A DNA stretch of 24,971 nt from a virus: the IMG/VR virus record IMGVR_UViG_3300021440_000523, positions 1-24,971 of that record, one strand, 5' to 3'. Positions within the stretch are counted from its first letter, which is position 1, and every line of letters starts with the position of its first letter. Under the pieces are notes generated by a model. The model was not told the DNA's origin. It ran no database searches and saw nothing but the letters and a program-made list of their open reading frames with translations. Positions 12,563 through 20,502 of this stretch are shown here, piece after piece. Both the position numbers and the translations under genes were made by a program.

Positions 12563-14176
12563 ATGATTGCTGAAAATCCTCACGTAGATCGTCAAGAAGA
12601 ACGTTTACAAGCTATCTACGAACAGATAGAAGCTAAACGTAAGAATCGTGAAGAGACGACGATACCTTACTGGAAAGGAAAAATCGGTGAACTAGGTATC
12701 GGCAACCTTTCGATACCTTGGAGCGAATACATTCCCGAAGTACCTACGCCTAAGCAACTCGCAGCGTTACTCCTCAACGATTACGAAGAGGTTATGTATG
12801 GTGGTTCGGTGGGCGGAGGAAAATCGTTCTATCTACTCATGGCAGCGATGCAATTCGTAGATCGTCCCGGCTATAACGCTCTCGTACTACGCCGCTCGTT
12901 AACGGCTTCCGCTCAAGCAGGAAGCGTTATGGATATCGGGCATCAATGGTTAAAGGGACTCGTACCGTGGGAGTCACGTACGAACACCTACCGTTTTCCA
13001 TCAGGAGCGGGACTAACATTCGGCTACGCTGATTCTCTGCAAGACGTAGTTAATCAGTATCAAGGATCAAACTTTCAATTCATCGGATGGGATGAACTAA
13101 CGCAATACCCGGAGACTTGCGTAGACGATGATGGGGAAGGAGTCTGCGAATGGTACTTGTATATGTTCTCTCGTCTGCGTAAGAGCGTAGAGAACGACGA
13201 CATTCCGTTACGTGTACGATCAACGGCTAACCCCGGAGGTATCGGACATAATTGGGTGAAGAATCGTTTCAAGCTACAGTACGATGAGAAAGCTAAACTC
13301 TTTCGAGGATTCAATCCTACTCGTCCGATGGTTCCTAGCTTCTGTTGGGACAACAAGCATCTCGATATCAAGAGCTACATCAAATCCCTAATGTTCCTTG
13401 ATCCCAACACTCGCAATCAACTCTTGCTTGGAGATTGGAACGCAAGCGTCAACGGACGTATCAAAGCGGAATGGTTTAAGAATCGTCGCTACGTTACACG
13501 TGGTCCGTACCTAACGCTCGATAGCGAGTTTCGTACGAAGCCTTACGAAGTTAGCTCCCTTCGTTTCTTTATGACGGTAGACCCGGCTGCTTCTTCCAGA
13601 GAAGGTCCGGGAGATAGCCAAATCTTTCGTAACAAGGAACCTAGCTGGACGGTTATCGCTACATGGTTCGTAGTTGGTAACGGCATCCTTGGACTCTGGA
13701 ACGTAAAGCGATTCCAGAAGGAGATACCGGAAGTCTGCAAAGAGATTCACGATACCTACAAGGAACTTCTCCACGATCCTCGGAATATTCGGCCTGAGTT
13801 CATTGGTATCGAGTGGAACGGACTTAACAAGGGAGTCTATCAAGTCTGCGAACGAATGGGGCTACCTACCCGACCGCTAGACCCTGGAGCATCGGACAAG
13901 CTAGTACGCTCCTCAGACTTCCAGAATCGTTCGGAGAGGGGCTTAGTCTATCTCCCTTACCATTCAGACCCTCAAGCCGGTACGTGGCTCAGCAAGTACG
14001 AGAACGAGCTTTATACGTGGACGGGACATCCCGGACAGGCGGCAGATCAAATCGACGTATCGAGCTACGCCGCTATCTGCGTCTCTACGGAGTTCAGTCA
14101 CTACGATCAATCGGTAATCTCCGATATGACCCCCGTGTACGAAACCGGGGCTTACAACGGATTCGGAAGGAGCTAA
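12563..14176 (+). CDS. terL: terminase large subunit
   Basis: The 537-aa protein is the DNA-packaging motor. The ATPase half has Walker A at 80-88 (GGSVGGGKS), Walker B at 171-178 (FQFIGWDE) with catalytic E178, and a coupling motif TANPGG at 221-226. The C-terminal RNase H-like nuclease has acidic positions at D340 (TVDPAAS), E417 (GIEWNG) and the DQID around 496-499. It hydrolyses ATP to pump DNA into the prohead at the portal and cuts the concatemer. The length is normal for the family. It follows the 87-aa gene without a gap. The near motif copy TTCCAGAGAA (13594-13603) is inside the nuclease region and a weaker one (14189-14198) follows the stop. Confidence 0.95.
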   Translation: MIAENPHVDRQEERLQAIYEQIEAKRKNREETTIPYWKGKIGELGIGNLSIPWSEYIPEVPTPKQLAALLLNDYEEVMYGGSVGGGKSFYLLMAAMQFVDRPGYNALVLRRSLTASAQAGSVMDIGHQWLKGLVPWESRTNTYRFPSGAGLTFGYADSLQDVVNQYQGSNFQFIGWDELTQYPETCVDDDGEGVCEWYLYMFSRLRKSVENDDIPLRVRSTANPGGIGHNWVKNRFKLQYDEKAKLFRGFNPTRPMVPSFCWDNKHLDIKSYIKSLMFLDPNTRNQLLLGDWNASVNGRIKAEWFKNRRYVTRGPYLTLDSEFRTKPYEVSSLRFFMTVDPAASSREGPGDSQIFRNKEPSWTVIATWFVVGNGILGLWNVKRFQKEIPEVCKEIHDTYKELLHDPRNIRPEFIGIEWNGLNKGVYQVCERMGLPTRPLDPGASDKLVRSSDFQNRSERGLVYLPYHSDPQAGTWLSKYENELYTWTGHPGQAADQIDVSSYAAICVSTEFSHYDQSVISDMTPVYETGAYNGFGRS

Positions 14177-14188
14177 TACCCGTCCAAA

Positions 14189-14198
14189 TTCCTGAAAA
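14189..14198 (+). repeat. dispersed motif near copy (one mismatch)
   Basis: TTCCTGAAAA, 12 nt after the large-terminase stop. The rest of 14177-14322 has no gene longer than about 11 codons. Confidence 0.4.
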
Positions 14199-14322
14199 GA
14201 AGTAGTTTTAACTATCTTCAAGAAAATCTTAGATTCCGTAATGTTAGCTCTTGTATCTGCCGATTCCTTCCTATAGGATGATCGTAGTTATGGGAACTAA
14301 CACTGTTTAGGAGCTAACGAAC

Positions 14323-14541
14323 ATGAAGACTCGCTTTAAGAAAGGTGACTCCATCAAGTGCGTACAACGGGACTTCCCCACACAAAGAGAACCGCGTGTC
14401 AACTTCATGGAGGTGGCTACCGTGGAGAACACCGAAGATGGTATCTTCTACGGAGACGGTTTCGGCAACTACTGCGAAGAGTGTGACGCTTACCCTGCTA
14501 ACGAAGACTGCAACACCCTCAACGAAGAAGAAGACGAGTAA
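14323..14541 (+). CDS. acidic Cys-containing hypothetical protein (72 aa)
   Basis: TAGGAGCTAACGAAC precedes ATG 14323, a strong site. The basic first 25 residues are followed by a strand-rich middle and a very acidic C-terminus (NEEEDE), with four Cys spaced CEEC plus two singles that could bind metal. The start KKGDSIKCV resembles a small SH3-like/KOW barrel. It overlaps the next gene by one base. Function unknown. Confidence 0.55.
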   Translation: MKTRFKKGDSIKCVQRDFPTQREPRVNFMEVATVENTEDGIFYGDGFGNYCEECDAYPANEDCNTLNEEEDE

Positions 14542-14702
14542 TGCAACCTATCGCTATCATTCATTGGACGGGATTAATAGGTGGAACCGATCTTGAAACT
14601 TTCGTTACGTCTAAAGAACAGATTGAATCGGCTCTCAAAACTTACCGCTTTTATAAGTGTCTCAACTTCGTAGAATGGCTATCTCAAGAAGGAGTTAACT
14701 AG
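14541..14702 (+). CDS. hypothetical 53-aa protein
   Basis: It starts in a TAATG overlap with the acidic protein and ends in GTTAACTAG next to another ATG. The sequence is mixed: a hydrophobic start (IAIIHWTGLIGG), a helix (SKEQIESALKTYRFY) and an aromatic end. No family is recognised; the overlap and phage-like codon use support it. Confidence 0.45.
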   Translation: MQPIAIIHWTGLIGGTDLETFVTSKEQIESALKTYRFYKCLNFVEWLSQEGVN

Positions 14703-14738
14703 ATGGGGCGGAAGAGTCTTGAGACGGTTACGGTTTAG
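14703..14738 (+). CDS. possible 11-aa peptide
   Basis: ATG 14703 follows directly on the previous stop with AAGGAGTTAACTAG upstream, which is the best start signal in this stretch, yet the frame closes after 11 codons. It may be a remnant of a longer gene or a chance start. The dispersed motif follows at 14740. Confidence 0.2.
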   Translation: MGRKSLETVTV

Positions 14739-14739
14739 T

Positions 14740-14753
14740 TCTCTTCCAGAAAA
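14740..14753 (+). repeat. dispersed motif copy, exact core 14744-14753
   Basis: TCTCTTCCAGAAAA, in the gap between convergent genes, just before a long inverted repeat. Confidence 0.8.
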
Positions 14754-14767
14754 GTACGCTCGGTAAA

Positions 14768-14841
14768 CAACGATACCCTAGTAAGCTTCATAGGAAGTAC
14801 CTTTAGGTACGACCCAACGGCTCGCTAGGGTATTGTCGTTG
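14768..14841. terminator. large inverted repeat between convergent genes
   Basis: CAACGATACCCTAG (14768-14781) pairs with 14825-14841 as 8 + 6 bp around a TTG bulge; the loop carries a second hairpin GTACCTTTAGGTAC (14797-14810). Further small palindromes follow at 14848-14864 and 14878-14891. Position between the + strand genes ending at 14738 and the - strand gene ending at 14892 suggests termination of both, but a clear T-run is absent. Confidence 0.45.
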
Positions 14842-14891
14842 ACGCATGTAGTAACGCTAACTACTACAGGTAACTTCGTACCTAAAGGTAC

Positions 14892-16181
14892 TTAGAGAGC
14901 GGTCATTTCAATCTTCTGATTCTTACCTACGATTACGCTAACGTCTCCAATCCCACAGAGATTCAAATTGATACCGTTAGTGGTCGTCACGTATCCGTTA
15001 GGATCGTTCCACGAAGCCCCCGCATACAAGTCTACGTTAGTGAACGCTACCGCAGACGTAGAGTTGACGTTAGTGAAGTCTACCGTACCTCCCACGCTCG
15101 TATAGTTCGTAACGGTTCCGGTTGCTCGTCTCCAATTCAACGTACTACCGGCTTGCTGCTTGATCGTCGTTACATCTCCGCTACGTCCGAAAAGCGTAAC
15201 CGTCGTGCCCACCTTCATATCAATCAACGTAGGATCATCGATAGCGTAGCTCACTAACGATCCGCCGTTAACGGTAATCGAGGTAGCTAACACTACGCCC
15301 TCTCCCAACTCAATATCCGATCCCGCTCCTTGAGCAATCGTACCTAACGACGATGTTTGTCCCGGTTCCTTAGCGATATCTAAAGCGGCATAGCATTCCT
15401 TTACGTTAGAGGAAGTGCTGTTACATAACCACAAAAACGGTGCTTGTCCGTCACCGTCACGGCTACCGCTCTTGTAAACGTAAACATCACAAGCTTGCGT
15501 ACCCGTATTCAACCGTAAGGAAGGTACGCTTGCTCCTAACCCTTCTCCGTACTGTACGGAAAAAGCACCTAACAACAACTCCGTTCCAAGGTACTCCACA
15601 AATCCATTAGCATTCTGCTTAGGTAGTCCGACTAATAAACCAGCTTGAGAAGTGCTAACAACGTGAAGCTCAATATTGGTAACTGCCGCATGGCTCAAGT
15701 TGTATTGCGGAACGATTCCGTATACCCCTAGCCATACCTTATCGTTCGTAGCGGGTACTGCTCCGGTATCCCAATTGTCTACGTTGTTCCAATCCAACGA
15801 TCCCGTACCGGGAGTAGGATTACTCTTAGCAATCGTCTGTGCGTCTGCCGCCCCTCCACCTGCTTCCGTAGTAGCTACGCTCAAGCTTGCGTAGATAGGT
15901 CTACCATCACTCGGTCCCGTACCGATGATGTACGTAGGCGTAACCGTACTATTAAGCTCCCAAGTCAAATCTTGAAACTCTAAGGGAGCATCACCGCTAG
16001 ATAACGCAGCTTGAAGATCGGTACAGACGCTTGCAATCGTCGTAGCACTAGCTGCAATTTGTACCGTAGAGATGCCGATAGTCACCTTAAAAATATCGCC
16101 TACCTCAATCGTTCCTCCCGGTGTGATATTAATAACATCGGCTACATTTGCCGCTCCACCCGTATAGATAACCGTTCCCAT
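14892..16181 (-). CDS. lone reverse-strand beta-rich protein (429 aa)
   Basis: This is the only phage gene on the - strand. The protein is rich in Thr, Val, Gly and Asn with little charge, typical of beta-rich surface proteins. Its first 110 residues have the pattern GGTIEVGDIFKVTIG followed by an Ala/Thr helix (ASATTIASVCTDLQAAL), then a Gly/Ala linker and LDWNNVDNWDTGAVPATNDKVWLG; I recall this order from proteins of planctomycete prophages. The remainder repeats short strands like a beta-helix. A tail-fibre, decoration or surface-exposed moron product fits. Codon use matches the phage, so it is not recent. The start is served by CTGGAAGGAAACAA, which is the dispersed motif read in reverse. 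Confidence 0.6.
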   Translation of the reverse strand: MGTVIYTGGAANVADVINITPGGTIEVGDIFKVTIGISTVQIAASATTIASVCTDLQAALSSGDAPLEFQDLTWELNSTVTPTYIIGTGPSDGRPIYASLSVATTEAGGGAADAQTIAKSNPTPGTGSLDWNNVDNWDTGAVPATNDKVWLGVYGIVPQYNLSHAAVTNIELHVVSTSQAGLLVGLPKQNANGFVEYLGTELLLGAFSVQYGEGLGASVPSLRLNTGTQACDVYVYKSGSRDGDGQAPFLWLCNSTSSNVKECYAALDIAKEPGQTSSLGTIAQGAGSDIELGEGVVLATSITVNGGSLVSYAIDDPTLIDMKVGTTVTLFGRSGDVTTIKQQAGSTLNWRRATGTVTNYTSVGGTVDFTNVNSTSAVAFTNVDLYAGASWNDPNGYVTTTNGINLNLCGIGDVSVIVGKNQKIEMTAL

Positions 16182-16186
16182 TTGTT

Positions 16187-16200
16187 TCCTTCCAGAAAAA
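16187..16200 (+). repeat. dispersed motif copy, exact core 16190-16199
   Basis: TCCTTCCAGAAAAA, 9 nt upstream of the - strand gene's start. Read on that strand, its GGAAGGA is the ribosome-binding site. Confidence 0.8.
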
Positions 16201-16264
16201 TATTCTTCGGTATCGAATCCTACTAACGCTTAACTAGCTAACAAATCTTCTTTACTCACTCATT

Positions 16265-16282
16265 AGCCTACATAACTAGGCT
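16265..16282. terminator. small hairpin followed by T/C-rich run
   Basis: AGCCTA and TAGGCT with loop CATAAC, followed by TTCTCTCT on the + strand. No + strand gene ends nearby, so a role in the leader or insulation of the divergent promoters is as likely. Confidence 0.3.
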
Positions 16283-16305
16283 TTCTCTCTACGTACGATT
16301 CCTTC

Positions 16306-16320
16306 TTCTCTGGAAGGAAA
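16306..16320 (-). repeat. dispersed motif near copy, reverse orientation
   Basis: TTCTCTGGAAGGAAA; one mismatch to the core in the reverse strand. Lies in the 273-bp divergent gap. Confidence 0.5.
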
Positions 16321-16358
16321 TAGCGGTTCTTTATGCCGCCTAATATCCGTAACAGTGT

Positions 16359-16409
16359 TGCAATTGCACGACTAATGTAATTGACGCACAGTTACAGGTT
16401 TACTAATTT
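16359..16409 (+). promoter_or_regulatory. possible promoter and palindrome for head genes
   Basis: The gap 16182-16454 separates divergent genes and so should hold promoters. A perfect palindrome TGCAATTGCA (16359-16368) is followed by TTGACG (16381-16386) and, after 17 nt, TAATTT. The first hexamer is close to the sigma-70 -35 consensus, the second poor. The gene at 16455 begins 45 nt further on, behind TAGGAGTTAACTA. Confidence 0.3.
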
Positions 16410-16454
16410 CCGACTCAGCAAGCAAGTTTCATCTTTTACATTAGGAGTTAACTA

Positions 16455-16700
16455 ATGCACTATCGTAACGGTAAAGAAGCGAAGAACGGCGACAAGATCG
16501 TTCAACTTGATTGCAACGGAAATGTTGTTGCTCTCGGCATTCTCTACAACGCAGTAGCCGGTAATGATTATTGCAACGGTTCTATTGCTCCAATTCACGC
16601 AGCACCTACGGGAGCTTGTATGTGCGATTGCCTCTCTTTGGAATGCTTGGCCGAAATTTTGAAAGAAAAGGGTTTGGATAAACGACCGGCAGGCAAGTAA
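16455..16700 (+). CDS. small Cys-containing protein (81 aa)
   Basis: TAGGAGTTAAC lies just before ATG 16455. The first half (MHYRNGKEAKNGDKIVQLD, then AVAGNDYCNG) matches a pattern I remember from short proteins in planctomycete and other phages, probably a small beta barrel. The second half has four further Cys (GACMCDCLSLEC), possibly a metal site, and a basic tail. It is the first gene of the head operon and its role there is unknown. Confidence 0.6.
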   Translation: MHYRNGKEAKNGDKIVQLDCNGNVVALGILYNAVAGNDYCNGSIAPIHAAPTGACMCDCLSLECLAEILKEKGLDKRPAGK

Positions 16701-16734
16701 CCAATCCGTTAACTATTCTTTCAGGTATCTAATC

Positions 16735-17973
16735 GTGAAGTTTACAAAAGAAATCGCCCGTCCCGGTAAGTACGTAGTTAACGTACCTCGCAAGCAAGCG
16801 GACGGTACGGTAAAGATGGTCCGAGAAGAAAAGCAAATCACGAAGGACCATATCGCTAGTTGGGAATCGAAGTTCCTCAAGATGCGTGAGAAGGGTCTAC
16901 TAGTACCCGCTCCCTTCTATCACGATCTTTCCGCTCTACCGTTAACTCCCGAAGAACGTACGGCATTAGAACTAGAGCAACGTAAGGAAGAGAATCGTAC
17001 GAAGAACAACGCCGGTTATTGGGAACATATGTTTCGTGATGCCGATGGAAAGCTTCACGGCATTATCGACGTAGAAGTTCCCGAATATCAGGAACGTATG
17101 GGTAAGAGCTTCAAGGAATGCTCCCTTCTCTCGCTCCCCACGTTCGTAGACGGTAACGGTGAGGAGTGGAAGGATAGCATTCTCCACGTAGCCGTAGTTA
17201 CCAATCCCGTCCAAGCGGGACAAGAAAACTTCAAGCCTATCGAATCTAACGAAGGTGCGTTAGCTCTCTCTATGAGCATGGCTATCGAAGAGACTCCCGT
17301 ACCCGAAGTGAAACCTACCGTAGCTCTCGTTAAGGAAGACGGTACGGCTATGGCTCTCGGAGATATCACGGCGGTACTTCCGCAAATGGGCATCACCCTT
17401 CCCCAAGACACGAACGAAGCAAATTTCTTAGATCGTCTGTTAACTGCTATTACCGCTCTCGTAGCTACGAAGAATGTCAACGGCAAGCAACTACAAGACG
17501 GTAACGGTTTAACCATCATTCCCGGAGGACTCGCTATGTCTCACAGTGTCGATATCAACACCCCGCACGGTAAGAACCTCGCTAAGCAACAGCGGGACAA
17601 GATTACCGCTCGTATCACGACGTTGCTGGAACGGGGTGTAATCTCCGCTCCTTACGTCAAGGATACGCTTAACCCTCTTCTCGAAGGTTGTGCTTTGTCC
17701 CTCACGCTTGACGATGAAGGCAACCTCGGCCCTACGTCGCTCGATCCGCTCTTGGATGCTCTGGAACGTACCCCCGCTTTCCTTGCCGCTAACGGTAAGA
17801 AGATCAACGGCGATAAGGCCAAGCTGAACATCGGTGCGGTAGCTCTCGCTCTCGGTGAAGACTCGGACGAAGTAAACATCGTTAACGATGAACAAGCGGA
17901 TTCGGTACGCGACCAAATCTTTAAGAACGTCGGCTACCGTGGTGCTCCGCAACCTCAGCAAATCGTTCAGTAG
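16735..17973 (+). CDS. probable prohead protease/scaffold protein
   Basis: The start is GTG 16735, with CAGGTA 8-10 nt upstream. The first 165 residues include a segment ending ILHVAVVTNPVQAGQENF, which resembles the protease-like part of Mu-gpI-type capsid assembly proteins, where HVALVTNPV-like text is common. Residues 170-290 are Pro/Ala-rich, and the C-terminal part is helical, as in fused scaffolds. The position directly before decoration and major capsid genes is where a protease or scaffold is expected; it would cut capsid precursor and itself during head maturation. I cannot point to a certain catalytic residue. It could be scaffold only. Confidence 0.6.
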   Translation: MKFTKEIARPGKYVVNVPRKQADGTVKMVREEKQITKDHIASWESKFLKMREKGLLVPAPFYHDLSALPLTPEERTALELEQRKEENRTKNNAGYWEHMFRDADGKLHGIIDVEVPEYQERMGKSFKECSLLSLPTFVDGNGEEWKDSILHVAVVTNPVQAGQENFKPIESNEGALALSMSMAIEETPVPEVKPTVALVKEDGTAMALGDITAVLPQMGITLPQDTNEANFLDRLLTAITALVATKNVNGKQLQDGNGLTIIPGGLAMSHSVDINTPHGKNLAKQQRDKITARITTLLERGVISAPYVKDTLNPLLEGCALSLTLDDEGNLGPTSLDPLLDALERTPAFLAANGKKINGDKAKLNIGAVALALGEDSDEVNIVNDEQADSVRDQIFKNVGYRGAPQPQQIVQ

Positions 17974-17976
17974 TCC

Positions 17977-17994
17977 TTTCTCTTCCAGAAAAAA
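17977..17994 (+). repeat. dispersed motif copy, exact core 17983-17992
   Basis: TTTCTCTTCCAGAAAAAA between the protease/scaffold and decoration genes, 3 nt after the stop. Confidence 0.85.
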
Positions 17995-18031
17995 CCATAA
18001 CCAACAGATAAGAAAATAAGAGAGTTAAACA

Positions 18032-18856
18032 ATGCTAACTAGTATGGCGAATGAATTGGCAGTACCGGGTATCTCTACCCAATACAATCAGGACACTATT
18101 GAGATTCTTTTCGGTCGTGCCGAAATGGCTCTCTTTACTCCGGGTCTCCTTAGCGGTGCTGCCCGCGATAGCGGCAACACCCCTACGACGCTGCTCCGTG
18201 CAGGTCTCTTGCTCGGCAAGATTACTTCCAGCGGTAAGCTTGTCCAAGCTTCTCCTACGGCTACGGACGGTTCGCAAAATATCGTAGGCGTACTACCCAT
18301 CGATATGAACGCTCAGCTTATGGCGACCAACGAAGATCGGTACTTGCCGGTTCTTACGAAGGGATGCGTAAAAGCTGCGAGTTTGCTCATCGGCGGTAAC
18401 GCTAGCCGTGGCATCGCAGGTGATGCGTACGAATATTGGGTTCGTGCCCAAATGTCGCCTAACTTCACTTTCGACGATGCTTCTCCGAAGGCTAACGCTA
18501 TCGGACCTTGGCAGCGTGTTGAATACGTTACCGCTGATCGCACGGTAGTTGCCGCCGATCATGGCACGTTGTTCATCTGCCAAGGCGGTAGTGCTAACGT
18601 CAACTTCACCCTCCCGGCTATGCTTCACGGCTATGCTTTTGGGTTCTATAACGCCCAAGACTACAACATGACGATTACATCTGCCCCGGCAGATACGCTG
18701 ATCGTTTACAACGATGCCGCTGCCGATAGCGTAGCTCTCTCCACTACCTCGGAAAAGATTGGTGGTGGATTCAACGTCTACGGTACTTCCACTAGCGGTA
18801 AGGCAATCGTTATCCCACAATTGTGGGAAGGTCAAACCCCGACGATTGCTACCTAA
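18032..18856 (+). CDS. head decoration protein
   Basis: The 274-aa protein has, at about 56-95, the pattern LRAGLLLGKITSSGKLVQASPTATDGSQ followed by IVGVLPIDM, which is typical of lambda gpD-like decoration proteins that cap the capsid at threefold sites and stabilise it after expansion. Residues 160-270 add a beta-rich second domain of unknown role (FICQGGSANVNFTLP), so the protein is about twice the length of gpD. ATG 18032 has AGAGAG upstream; an inner ATG at 18044 is possible. It lies 61 nt before the major capsid gene, in the usual order. Confidence 0.75.
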   Translation: MLTSMANELAVPGISTQYNQDTIEILFGRAEMALFTPGLLSGAARDSGNTPTTLLRAGLLLGKITSSGKLVQASPTATDGSQNIVGVLPIDMNAQLMATNEDRYLPVLTKGCVKAASLLIGGNASRGIAGDAYEYWVRAQMSPNFTFDDASPKANAIGPWQRVEYVTADRTVVAADHGTLFICQGGSANVNFTLPAMLHGYAFGFYNAQDYNMTITSAPADTLIVYNDAAADSVALSTTSEKIGGGFNVYGTSTSGKAIVIPQLWEGQTPTIAT

Positions 18857-18917
18857 TCCTGTTAACTGTTCATCCCTTTACTTTCAACTCAATCAGATAT
18901 TTAGGAACTAACAAGCA

Positions 18918-20045
18918 ATGGCAGTTAACATTTCTACTCGGGAGCTTTTCGCTTCCCCGGTCGTTACTAAGGTGGTGCGAACCATCGTAAGTCCTCAGGA
19001 CTTGCTACAACGGTTCTTCGGTCTTACCCCGGACAGTGCCAACGTTACCGACGTAAGCGGTCACGATTGCTCTTGGGACGTTTTCGAGAATACTCGTCAA
19101 CTCGCTAACATGCGTAGTCCCGGTACTGGTCCAGGTACTCGTAAGTTGCAACCGGCTGGACACGTTTTCGCTCGCATCCCTCGGATGCACGAAAAGGTTC
19201 ACTTGCTGGACGAACAGATTTTCCGTATGCGTCAACTCGGACAGAATCCGAATAATGTTGACGTTAAGGGTCAATCGTACGTCTTCAAGCAACAGGAAAT
19301 CATTGCTCAACGGTTCCGTAATACCCGTGAGTTCATGGTTTCGCGTATGCTTCGCGGTAGCTTCCAAGTGAAGCAATCGGGAGACGATTGGGTTCCTTGC
19401 GACAGCGGCGGTACGTTTACCGTTGACTTCCAGATTCCGGCCGGTAACAAGTCGCAACTCAACATTACCGGAGCCGGTGATGCTATCGCGGCTACGTGGG
19501 CTACGCTCTCGACGGATATCCCGACGCATATCAATACCGTCAAGAAGTATTTCGCTCAAACGCACGGTATGCAGCTTAAGTACGCTATGTGTAGCTCGAC
19601 CACGTTCCACCAACGTGTAGCAGCTAACACGGTCATGCAAGCTCAGGCGGGTACTGCCAACTACTACTGGCAGGAATACAACGTCAACGCTAAGCTCGGT
19701 CCTAACGGTGAGCAAGGTTTCACAACCATCGTTCACAAGGCTCTACCGTGGCTACAGTGGATTCTCTACGATGCCATGTTGGAAGTGGATGGTACGACCA
19801 CTCAAGTTATCCCCGATGATCGTGTCGTATTCCTCCCGGAACCTACTAGCCAATGGGTGAGCGGTTTCAACGGTTCGGAAATCGTCCGTGAGAATCGTCT
19901 TGCTCCGGGTGAAGAACGCTTCGGTATGCAAGCTTGGACGGAACCGACTACGCAACCTGCCGGTTTCGAGTTGCTTGCGGTGGATAACTTCCTTCCCGCT
20001 CTGTTCATCCCGAAGGCTATCGGATATGCGACAGTAGCGTTCTGA
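18918..20045 (+). CDS. major capsid protein (gpE-like, HK97 fold)
   Basis: The 375-aa protein follows the decoration gene and has features of the major capsid protein E family: an N-terminal arm, a segment rich in basic residues around 100-150 (RIPRMHEKVHLLDEQIFRMR), strand-rich middle and a C-terminal domain with VDNFLPALFIPKAIGYATV. It should form the icosahedral shell. TAGGAACTAACAAGCA precedes the ATG. Codon use is less AT-rich and very regular, as expected for a highly expressed gene. A strong terminator lies 130 nt downstream. No obvious delta domain is cut from this protein; the scaffold role may lie in the 16735 gene. Confidence 0.85.
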   Translation: MAVNISTRELFASPVVTKVVRTIVSPQDLLQRFFGLTPDSANVTDVSGHDCSWDVFENTRQLANMRSPGTGPGTRKLQPAGHVFARIPRMHEKVHLLDEQIFRMRQLGQNPNNVDVKGQSYVFKQQEIIAQRFRNTREFMVSRMLRGSFQVKQSGDDWVPCDSGGTFTVDFQIPAGNKSQLNITGAGDAIAATWATLSTDIPTHINTVKKYFAQTHGMQLKYAMCSSTTFHQRVAANTVMQAQAGTANYYWQEYNVNAKLGPNGEQGFTTIVHKALPWLQWILYDAMLEVDGTTTQVIPDDRVVFLPEPTSQWVSGFNGSEIVRENRLAPGEERFGMQAWTEPTTQPAGFELLAVDNFLPALFIPKAIGYATVAF

Positions 20046-20177
20046 TACGCTCAAGTAGTCTTTTAATCCTACTCGGGGTTTGCTGATCGTGTTTCTTTGA
20101 CAACGTTACTTGTCTGCGTGTTACTTGACAACTTGACCAATCGACCTACTAGCTTTCCGGCTACGTAGGTGAACATA

Positions 20178-20248
20178 AGGGGGCTTCCCTTAGCAACACT
20201 TTTCTTGCGTGGAGTGTTAACTACCGGAAGCTCCCTATTTTTATTTTT
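20178..20248 (+). terminator. strong intrinsic terminator after major capsid gene
   Basis: AGGGGGCTTCC (20178-20188) pairs with GGAAGCTCCCT (20226-20236), one G-T pair; inner stems TAG/CTA (20191-20193 with 20221-20223) and AACACT/AGTGTT (20195-20200 with 20213-20218) extend it. ATTTTTATTTTT (20237-20248) follows. A second hairpin (CCTAC/GTAGG, 20145-20169) lies just before. The gap 20046-20272 otherwise holds two copies of TTGACAAC (20097, 20125) and no gene. Confidence 0.85.
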
Positions 20249-20259
20249 CTGGAAGAAAG
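20244..20259 (-). repeat. dispersed motif copy, exact core 20245-20254
   Basis: TTTTTCTGGAAGAAAG on the + strand (reverse orientation), overlapping the T-tail of the terminator. Confidence 0.8.
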
Positions 20260-20272
20260 TCCATACCTAAAG

Positions 20273-20500
20273 GTGTTTACAATAGTTCTTAAGAAATCTA
20301 CTAAAGATCTCATCCGTATTGCGAAGAAAGAACGTCCTAAAGCGACAAAAGCTATTATGTCCGGCTTTTGGGACGGTCAAAAAAGCAATCGTAGCGTAGC
20401 TCGTACGAAATCTGCCGGTATACTTCGGAGCAATCGTAAGTTTTTCGGCAATAAGGAAGCTCGTCGGTTAGTTCTTCGTGGACACGGCTACGGTAAGTAA
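20273..20500 (+). CDS. very basic small protein (75 aa)
   Basis: I use GTG 20273 as start, directly behind CCTAAAG; the first ATG (20357) would leave only 47 residues. About a third of all residues are Lys or Arg, with few acids, and the sequence has SNRSVARTKSAGILRSNRKFF, with no membrane segment. It is the first of six such genes in a row behind the capsid terminator. Small basic proteins here could condense DNA, be minor virion parts, or bind RNA; no family is recognised. Confidence 0.5.
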   Translation: MFTIVLKKSTKDLIRIAKKERPKATKAIMSGFWDGQKSNRSVARTKSAGILRSNRKFFGNKEARRLVLRGHGYGK

Positions 20501-20502
20501 CA

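Noticed and set aside
13712-13725. Further motif copy in the large terminase gene (TTCCAGAAGG)
   Set aside because: Only the first eight bases match and the palindromic arm is absent; the residues fit normal coding. The same holds for TTCCAGAATC near 13919.
19005-19736. Long - strand frame opposite the major capsid gene
   Set aside because: Low-quality composition, no start signal, and the + strand capsid gene is certain. The same applies to - strand frames at 17088-17961 and 18293-18835.
20097-20130. Two TTGACA boxes as tandem promoters for the basic-protein genes
   Set aside because: No acceptable -10 box at 16-18 nt from either, and a strong terminator lies between them and the next gene. 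Recorded only as a repeat of TTGACAAC.
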